Assembly (NCBI GenBank): GCA_038256565.1
Contig: JBBSKG010000053.1
Coordinates: 1-17,677 of the forward strand
DNA: 17,677 nucleotides
Direction of reading: 5' to 3'
Source: JACOTK01 sp038256565
GTDB taxonomy: Bacteria; Actinomycetota; Acidimicrobiia; Acidimicrobiales; CADCSY01
This document shows, in pieces, positions 12,584-17,677 of this stretch. Positions within the stretch are counted from its first letter, which is position 1. Every line of letters starts with the position of its first letter. The notes under the pieces were generated by a model, which saw nothing but the letters and a program-made list of their open reading frames with translations, had not been told where the DNA came from and did not search any database. A program made the position numbers and the translations under genes.

Positions 12584-13753
12584 GTGATTCGCTTCCTTAC
12601 TGCCGGAGAGTCCCATGGGCGAGCCCTTGTGGTTATCGTCGAGGGCCTTCCCGCAGGGCTTCCTATTACTGTCGAAGATGTGCAGGGTGAACTTGCTCGG
12701 CGCCGCTTGGGTTTTGGTCGGGGCCCCCGTATGCGTTTTGAGGCCGATGCCCTAACTTTGGTAGGCGGCGTGCGCCACGGTCGTACGCTCGGTTCGCCTG
12801 TTGCGATTGAGATAGTCAATTCCGAATGGGAGCGTTCTGATCGTTGGCATGAAGAAATGTCGCCTGCCCCTGGGCAAACCAAGGAGCCCCTGACCCAGCC
12901 TCGTCCCGGTCACGCTGACCTTGCGGGCATGCAGAAGTATGGCTTTGACGATGCCCGTGACGTGTTAGAGCGTGCATCTGCACGTGAAACCGCCGCTCGC
13001 GTGGCGGCAGGCGCTGTGGCCAAATGCCTTCTTTCTCATCTTGGCGTGTCGGTGCTTTCTCACGTTATTCAGCTCGGTTCGGTGAAAACCAAGAGCGATG
13101 TGCGTCCACTGCCCGATGATCTAGCGGCGGTCGACGTGTCCGAGGTCCGTTGCTTTGACCCCGATGCAAGCTTGGCGATGATCGAGGAGATCAAGGCCGT
13201 TGCGCGTGAAGGCGATTCATTAGGAGGCGTGGTTGAGGTGCTTGCTTATGGTGTACCCGTTGGTTTGGGAAGCCATGTTCATTGGGACCGTCGACTCGAT
13301 GCCGAGCTAGCACGGGCGCTTATGAGCATTCAGGCAGTTAAAGGTGTAGAGATTGGTGATGGTTTTGAGGTTGCTGGTCGTCCTGGTTCGTTAGCTCACG
13401 ACGCAATTCACTGGGATGACGTGACCAATGATTACCGCCGGGCCACTTCATTGGCAGGTGGTGTCGAAGGTGGCATGTCGACTGGCGAGCTGTTGGTTGC
13501 TCGGGCGGCAATGAAACCCCTGGCGACACTGAATCGCCCCGTGCTCACCACCGTCGATGTCGTCACCAAACGCGAGACTGTTTCGTTCAAAGAGCGCACC
13601 GACGTGACCGCCGTTCCCGCCATGGGCGTAGTCGCCGAAACGATGGTTGCGTTAGTTTTAGCAAACGAAGCAGCTCGTAAGTTTGGGGGAGATTCGCTAG
13701 ACGAAATGGTGCGTAACGCTCGGAATTATTCTGAAGGATTACGTGATGGGTGA
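12584..13753 (+). CDS. aroC: Chorismate synthase
   Basis: This 389-residue enzyme makes chorismate from 5-enolpyruvylshikimate 3-phosphate using reduced FMN, the last step of the shikimate pathway. The N-terminus IRFLTAGESHGRAL is the first family signature. Others are RPGHADLAGMQKYGF, RDVLERASARETAARVAAGA, the GDSLGG segment, KGVEIGDGF and GGVEGGMSTGE, with RTDVTAVPA near the end. Length is normal. The start is a GTG whose only nearby purine motif, GGAG (12579-12582), is one base away, which is too close for standard initiation. A stop at 12572-12574 leaves no other usual start upstream, and starting later would remove the signature. It opens the aro operon; no separate promoter was found in the 38-base gap after the pilX-like gene. 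Confidence 0.97.
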   Translation: MIRFLTAGESHGRALVVIVEGLPAGLPITVEDVQGELARRRLGFGRGPRMRFEADALTLVGGVRHGRTLGSPVAIEIVNSEWERSDRWHEEMSPAPGQTKEPLTQPRPGHADLAGMQKYGFDDARDVLERASARETAARVAAGAVAKCLLSHLGVSVLSHVIQLGSVKTKSDVRPLPDDLAAVDVSEVRCFDPDASLAMIEEIKAVAREGDSLGGVVEVLAYGVPVGLGSHVHWDRRLDAELARALMSIQAVKGVEIGDGFEVAGRPGSLAHDAIHWDDVTNDYRRATSLAGGVEGGMSTGELLVARAAMKPLATLNRPVLTTVDVVTKRETVSFKERTDVTAVPAMGVVAETMVALVLANEAARKFGGDSLDEMVRNARNYSEGLRDG

Positions 13754-13772
13754 TGAGCGATGGGTGATGAGC
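13745..13772 (+). repeat. 14-bp perfect tandem duplication at the aroC/aroK junction
   Basis: GATGGGTGATGAGC occurs twice head to tail (13745-13758 and 13759-13772). It is itself built of heptamers GATGGGT and GATGAGC, giving four 7-bp units. The first copy contains the aroC stop (13751-13753), and the second contains the predicted aroK ATG (13760). Each copy carries an ATG, but 14 is not a multiple of three, so only one is in frame with AroK. Confidence 0.9.
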
Positions 13773-14317
13773 GGGTGGCTGATAGCGATACCCGACATGT
13801 GGTGCTCGTGGGAATGATGGGCGCAGGCAAGACAACCGTCGGTCGTGATCTTGCCATGAGTTTGAACCGACCATTTTTTGATACCGACGAAGTCGTGGTC
13901 AAGAGTGTTGGTCGTTCGGTGCGCGACATATTCGAACAAGATGGCGAGCCAGCCTTTCGCAAACTTGAGGCCCAGGCACTTGCTGATCTTTTGATGTCGT
14001 CGACTCCTTCGGTCATTGCGACCGGAGGAGGTGCCGTGCTCGCCAAAGGCTCGCGAGAAAATCTGAAACGTTCTGCGGTTGTGGTGTGGTTGCGGGCAAG
14101 CTCTGAGCTACTCGCTGCTCGTGTTAGTGGTAGTAGTAAGCGACCGCTTCTTGATGTTAATAATGTCGACACCCAAGATGGCAATACAGAGTCTGTGCTC
14201 GCGGAGATGTGTATCCAACGTGAGCCTTTTTATCAAGAGGTTGCTCATCACGTCATTGATGTAGACGGGCGTGGTTCTAGGCATACGGTTAAAGCAGTCT
14301 TAGAGTTGATCTCGTGA
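13760..14317 (+). CDS. aroK: Shikimate kinase
   Basis: This 185-residue P-loop kinase phosphorylates shikimate to shikimate 3-phosphate. The Walker A is GMMGAGKT (18-25). FFDTDEVV gives the shikimate-binding/Walker B aspartates (D41, D43), GEPAFRKLEAQAL is the binding-region helix, ATGGGAVL the glycine motif, and RPLLD the lid segment. The ATG at 13760 lies inside the 14-bp tandem repeat six bases after the aroC stop; GTG 13775 is an in-frame alternative that would give a more usual length. The C-terminus is slightly long for the family. It overlaps aroB by GTGA. Confidence 0.95.
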   Translation: MGDERVADSDTRHVVLVGMMGAGKTTVGRDLAMSLNRPFFDTDEVVVKSVGRSVRDIFEQDGEPAFRKLEAQALADLLMSSTPSVIATGGGAVLAKGSRENLKRSAVVVWLRASSELLAARVSGSSKRPLLDVNNVDTQDGNTESVLAEMCIQREPFYQEVAHHVIDVDGRGSRHTVKAVLELIS

Positions 14318-15333
14318 TTATCGTTCCAGTTGCTCTGCGTTCTAATCCTTATGACGTCATTGTCGGTGATGGTGCTCGTCGTCATCTTGCGGGCCTAATT
14401 CCCGAGCGGGCAAGTCGAGCGGCGGTAGTTACACAGGGCTCCATTGGCATAAGTGTTGACCCTGGCATTGAGTATCGAGTCTTCACAATTGGTGAAGGTG
14501 AAGAGGCTAAAGAGCTTGCAACCATTGAGTCACTGTGTCGCTCGTTCGCTGCATGGGGTCTCACTCGTTCAGATGTGGTGATTGGAGTCGGCGGGGGAGT
14601 GGTTACTGACACGACTGGTTTCGCCGCCGCGGTCTATCACCGAGGTGTCGACGTTGTGCATGTGGCTACCACTTTGCTTGGTCAGGTTGACGCAGCAATT
14701 GGAGGAAAGACAGGCGTCAACCTTCCAGAAGGAAAGAATCTAGTTGGAGCTTTCTGGCAACCAAGCGCCGTGTTGTGTGACACCGAATTGTTGAAGACTC
14801 TCCCTGAACGTGAGTATCGCAGTGGTCTTGGCGAAATGGCCAAGTACCGCTTCTTGACCCATGACGATCGTGACATTACCGATGCCAATATTGAGAACCG
14901 TGTCGCTGCGTGCGTGCGGATCAAGGCCAAGGTTGTGGCCGCTGATGAGCGAGAGGGCGCTGCTGGTTTGCGTGCGACTCTCAACTATGGACACACCCTT
15001 GCCCATGCACTCGAAACATCGGGTGGTTACGACTTGCGCCACGGTGAGGCGGTGGCAATTGGACTGGTCTTTGCCGCCGAGTTAGCAGCACAACTTGGGC
15101 GTATAGATGAGGCGAGAGTGGCTCAGCATCGTGAGATTGTCCAGGGCTATGACCTACCTTCGGCAATTCCGCCAGGAGCGAACAACGACTTGTTGATCGA
15201 GCTGTTCTCTCGTGACAAGAAGGCCGATTCATCTGAAGGTTTCACTTTTGTGCTTGACGGCCCCAATGGTGTGGAACTTGTTTATGGCGTGGGCCGCCCC
15301 GCCATTGATGCAGCCCTGGAGGCCTGTAGATGA
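14314..15333 (+). CDS. aroB: 3-dehydroquinate synthase
   Basis: This 339-residue NAD- and metal-dependent enzyme converts DAHP to 3-dehydroquinate. The signatures are GVGGGVVTDTTGFAAAVYHRG (NAD-binding glycines, in two halves), TTLLGQVDAAIGGKTGVN, and PEGKNLVGAFWQP. Metal ligands are seen as the Glu in SGLGEMAKY, the His in NYGHTLAHALE and the His in LRHGEAVAIG. Length is slightly below the usual 350-370. The GTG start overlaps the aroK stop by four bases and the end overlaps aroQ by four bases, so the three are translationally coupled. Confidence 0.97.
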   Translation: MIIVPVALRSNPYDVIVGDGARRHLAGLIPERASRAAVVTQGSIGISVDPGIEYRVFTIGEGEEAKELATIESLCRSFAAWGLTRSDVVIGVGGGVVTDTTGFAAAVYHRGVDVVHVATTLLGQVDAAIGGKTGVNLPEGKNLVGAFWQPSAVLCDTELLKTLPEREYRSGLGEMAKYRFLTHDDRDITDANIENRVAACVRIKAKVVAADEREGAAGLRATLNYGHTLAHALETSGGYDLRHGEAVAIGLVFAAELAAQLGRIDEARVAQHREIVQGYDLPSAIPPGANNDLLIELFSRDKKADSSEGFTFVLDGPNGVELVYGVGRPAIDAALEACR

Positions 15334-15794
15334 CCAATGCCGATAGCGCTCCATCAATTCCAGTCGTGCTGTTGCTTCATGGGCCCAACTTGAATTTGCT
15401 TGGTGAACGTGAGCCCGAAATATATGGGTCGGCGACACTTGCCGACCATGTTGGGCTTGCGATTGAAACTGCAACAACGCATGGCATGTCGCTCGAACAT
15501 ATGCAGTCGAATGCCGAGAGCGATCTTGTTGATGCCATTCACGCAGCACGTGGTCGATGCGCCGCAATAGTCATAAACCCTGGCGCTTTAACGCATTACG
15601 CATGGTCTTTGCACGACGCTCTTAGCGCTTATGATGGGGTGATTATTGAGTTGCACATCTCTAACCCCAACGGTCGCGAACCGTGGCGTCACACGTCTGT
15701 AGTCGCACCAGTGGCAACTGGCACCATTGCCGGTTTTGGTGGTCATGGTTATGTTCTTGCCATTGAAGCGGTTGCTCGACTGTTGGCTAAATGA
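15330..15794 (+). CDS. aroQ: Type II 3-dehydroquinate dehydratase
   Basis: This 154-residue enzyme dehydrates 3-dehydroquinate to 3-dehydroshikimate by the type II (trans) route and forms dodecamers in the family. Motifs in order: LLHGPNLNLLGEREPEIYG with the catalytic Arg and Tyr, SNAESDLVDAIH, INPGALTHYAWSLHDAL, ELHISNPNGREPWR with the catalytic His, and SVVAPVATGTIAGFG. It starts four bases inside aroB (ATGA) and overlaps pepQ by four bases. Confidence 0.97.
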   Translation: MTNADSAPSIPVVLLLHGPNLNLLGEREPEIYGSATLADHVGLAIETATTHGMSLEHMQSNAESDLVDAIHAARGRCAAIVINPGALTHYAWSLHDALSAYDGVIIELHISNPNGREPWRHTSVVAPVATGTIAGFGGHGYVLAIEAVARLLAK

Positions 15795-16906
15795 GCTTGC
15801 TCGATTCATTACCTGCAATGGAGGTGGCGGCTCGAGCCCAGCGCTTGCGTGATGGGTTTGACCAGGCTGGCTGTGGCGCTGCACTCATAAGCAACATGGT
15901 CAACATCCGCTATCTCACCGGTTTTACGGGGTCGGCTGGGTTGTTGGCGGTCCTTCCCGAAGAACTGCTGTTGGTGACTGACGGTCGTTATCGAGACCAG
16001 GCTCCGCTTGAGGCAATCAGCGTTGGAGTTGAGGTAACAGTGGCGGTTCACACAACGCCAGGCGCTCAACGAGAAGCTCTGGCGACAGCGATGAGTGGAG
16101 TTAAGCAAATAGGCCTTGAAGCAAATGCAATTACGTGGGCAACGCAACGCCGTTATGAAAGCGATTGGTTTCCAGAGCACGAACTTGTTGCCACCGAAGG
16201 CTTGGTTGAGGCCCAGCGTGTGATCAAAGACGAGGGAGAGGTAGCTCGTATCGCTGCGGCTGGTGCCATTGCCGATGCGGCATTGGCCTCGGTTAAGCCC
16301 TTCATGGTTCATGGAGTAACCGAGAGTGAGATTGCTTTAGAACTCGACATGGCGATGCGCCGAGGTGGAGCGTCGGGTTCGAGTTTTGAAACCATCGTGG
16401 CTAGTGGTCCAAATGGAGCTCGTCCACATGCTCGCCCAGGGTCTCGACAACTAACCGAGGGCGACCTCATTGTTATTGACTTCGGAGCGATCGTCGATGG
16501 TTATTGCTCAGATATGACCAGAACAGTCGTACTTGGAGAGCCGAGCCCAACGGCTGCTCGAATGCTTGAAGTGGTAGCTGCCGGACAAGCAGCTGGCGTT
16601 TCGGCGATTGGCCCAGGAGTGAGTTGTGCCGATGTCGATCGAGCGGCACGAGAGGTCATCGACGCGGCGGGATGGGGCGAAGCTTTTTTGCATGGCACAG
16701 GCCATGGTGTGGGCCTTGACATTCATGAGGAACCTCGGGTTTCTTCACTCTCTACTGCTACGCTCAGCATCGGCCACGTCGTGACAGTCGAGCCTGGCGT
16801 CTACCTTCCAGAACATGGTGGCGTTCGTATCGAAGACACGCTTGTTGTCACCTCTGAGGGCGCACGCCCTTTAACTCTCGCTTCCAAGGACCCTGCATTG
16901 CTATGA
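15791..16906 (+). CDS. pepQ: M24-family Xaa-Pro aminopeptidase/dipeptidase
   Basis: This 371-residue metallopeptidase probably removes N-terminal residues before proline. The N-terminal creatinase-like domain (1-130) includes RYLTGFTGSAGLLAVL and VTDGRYRDQA. The C-terminal pita-bread domain has the five metal ligands of the family: two Asp in VIDFGAIVDGYCSDMTRTVV, His in HGTGHGVGL, Glu in TVEPGVYLP, and Glu in GVRIEDTLVV. Its place between aroQ and efp matches the actinobacterial gene order, which links a proline-cleaving enzyme with the factor that relieves proline stalling. Both ends overlap neighbours by four bases. Confidence 0.93.
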   Translation: MSLLDSLPAMEVAARAQRLRDGFDQAGCGAALISNMVNIRYLTGFTGSAGLLAVLPEELLLVTDGRYRDQAPLEAISVGVEVTVAVHTTPGAQREALATAMSGVKQIGLEANAITWATQRRYESDWFPEHELVATEGLVEAQRVIKDEGEVARIAAAGAIADAALASVKPFMVHGVTESEIALELDMAMRRGGASGSSFETIVASGPNGARPHARPGSRQLTEGDLIVIDFGAIVDGYCSDMTRTVVLGEPSPTAARMLEVVAAGQAAGVSAIGPGVSCADVDRAAREVIDAAGWGEAFLHGTGHGVGLDIHEEPRVSSLSTATLSIGHVVTVEPGVYLPEHGGVRIEDTLVVTSEGARPLTLASKDPALL

Positions 16907-17463
16907 GTTTCTCTACTAATGACTTTAAGAACGGAATGAGCCTTGATTTACCTGAGGGCCTCTTTCAGATAGTCGAGTTTCAACACGTGAAACCTGGCAA
17001 AGGCGGCGCATTTGTGCGAACCACTTTGAAAAATGTCCGCACTGGCGCAGTGGTAGATCGCACTTTCCGTTCTGCCGAAAAAGTTGAACAGGCGGTTATC
17101 GACAAACGTGAGATGCAATATCTCTATCGTGAGGGTGACGACCTGGTCTTCATGGACAATGTGAGTTACGACCAAATGAACGTGTCGCCTAAATCACTTG
17201 GGCCAGCGGTGAACTATCTCATTGAAGGTTCAACTGCGGTATTGCAGATCTATAACGATGAGATTGTTGGCGTTGATATTCCTGCGTCGGTTGAACTTGC
17301 AGTCACCGAGACCGAGCCCGGCATTCAAGGTGACCGAGTGTCTGGTGCAAGAAAGCCAGCAACTGTCGAGACGGGCATCATCGTGCAGGTTCCCTTGTTT
17401 GTGAACATTGGCGATCGCATAAAGGTAGATACCCGCTCGGGCGACTATCTGACCCGAGTGTGA
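16903..17463 (+). CDS. efp: Translation elongation factor P
   Basis: This 186-residue, tRNA-shaped factor rescues ribosomes stalled at consecutive prolines. Three domains are visible: KOW-like domain I (1-65), the middle OB domain (about 66-128) and the C-terminal OB domain (129-186, with the signature PLFVNIGDRIKVDTRSGDYL). The tip loop in domain I is KPGKGGAFVR, with Lys33 at the position that reaches the peptidyl transferase centre. No modification genes (epmA/epmB, earP, ymfI) are in the window. Length and domain order are standard. It overlaps pepQ by ATGA and nusB by GTGA. Confidence 0.97.
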   Translation: MSFSTNDFKNGMSLDLPEGLFQIVEFQHVKPGKGGAFVRTTLKNVRTGAVVDRTFRSAEKVEQAVIDKREMQYLYREGDDLVFMDNVSYDQMNVSPKSLGPAVNYLIEGSTAVLQIYNDEIVGVDIPASVELAVTETEPGIQGDRVSGARKPATVETGIIVQVPLFVNIGDRIKVDTRSGDYLTRV

Positions 17464-17677
17464 GTGGTTCAGCGGCTGACGGAGTCGGCACCCGACGAGA
17501 GGCACGTGAACGTGCGCTCTCTCTTCTCTATGAAGCCGACCTGAAGGCCGATTCGCCCGACCAGGTTCTCGCTGCGTTGCCCCTTGAACCCGAAGCCTTC
17601 GTTGTAGACCTAGTTGCTGGAGTGGGCAAGTATAAAGACGAGATCGACGCCCTTCTCACCCGTTATGCCAAGGGCTG
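17460..17677 (+). CDS. nusB: Transcription antitermination factor NusB (partial, 5' part)
   Basis: The first 72 residues of NusB are encoded here; the rest lies past the right edge. After a short variable N-terminus (MSGSAADGVG), residues 11-28 read TRREARERALSLLYEADL, the conserved first helix of NusB, which binds boxA RNA with NusE/S10. Helices follow around FVVDLVAGVGKYKDEIDALL. The GTG start (17460-17462) overlaps the efp stop by four bases. Gene order efp-nusB is conserved in many bacteria and supports the call despite truncation. Confidence 0.9.
   Translation, partial: MSGSAADGVGTRREARERALSLLYEADLKADSPDQVLAALPLEPEAFVVDLVAGVGKYKDEIDALLTRYAKG

Noticed and set aside
1..17677. CRISPR array, tRNA/rRNA genes or insertion sequence
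   Set aside because: No regularly spaced 25-40 bp repeats, no cloverleaf or rRNA-like sequence, and no transposase frame were seen.

Overview
The window looks like chromosomal DNA from an actinobacterium, most likely class Acidimicrobiia or a relative. Three things point there: the gene order aroC-aroK-aroB-aroQ-pepQ-efp-nusB, which is the actinobacterial arrangement also seen in mycobacteria; frequent GTG starts; and a diderm-style type IV pilus (T4P) inner-membrane platform with no secretin in sight. The organism call is inference. The gene identities rest on motifs read directly from the translations.

Layout. Positions 1-607 (minus strand) hold a VapBC toxin-antitoxin pair; the toxin runs off the left edge. 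Positions 608-932 are non-coding and contain a c-di-GMP-I (GEMM) riboswitch (about 737-847) with a competing hairpin behind it. These lie in the leader of a major type IV pilin (933-1433), which ends at a strong intrinsic terminator. Next comes prepilin peptidase pilD (1568-2341). A promoter region follows, with a phased array of 9-bp TGTTG repeats (2404-2484). It precedes an operon made of a 58-residue excisionase/BldC-like DNA-binding protein, a natural PilM-PilN fusion, PilO and a PilP-like protein (2503-5796). A minus-strand block follows: the broken remains of a nucleotidyltransferase gene (5804-6192) and a PilV-PilW-PilX minor-pilin operon (9347 down to 6256). A divergent promoter region (9348-9534) separates it from a second, plus-strand PilV-PilW-PilX set (9535-12545), whose PilV-like member carries a fibronectin type III domain. 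The rest (12584-17677) is the shikimate operon with pepQ, efp and the start of nusB, joined by 4-base stop/start overlaps.

How it fits together. PilD processes the major pilin and the PilV/PilW-type minor pilins. The fused PilMN, PilO and PilP-like proteins would form the inner-membrane alignment platform. Each V-W-X set would form a tip or initiation complex, and the two sets carry different accessory domains. The riboswitch links major-pilin expression to c-di-GMP. The small HTH protein is well placed to regulate its own operon through the 9-bp repeats. The motors (PilB/PilT) and PilC are not in the window.

The most interesting signals are the riboswitch-controlled pilin, the 9-bp repeat array next to a BldC-like gene, the PilM-PilN fusion, and two divergent minor-pilin sets, one of which may be acquired.
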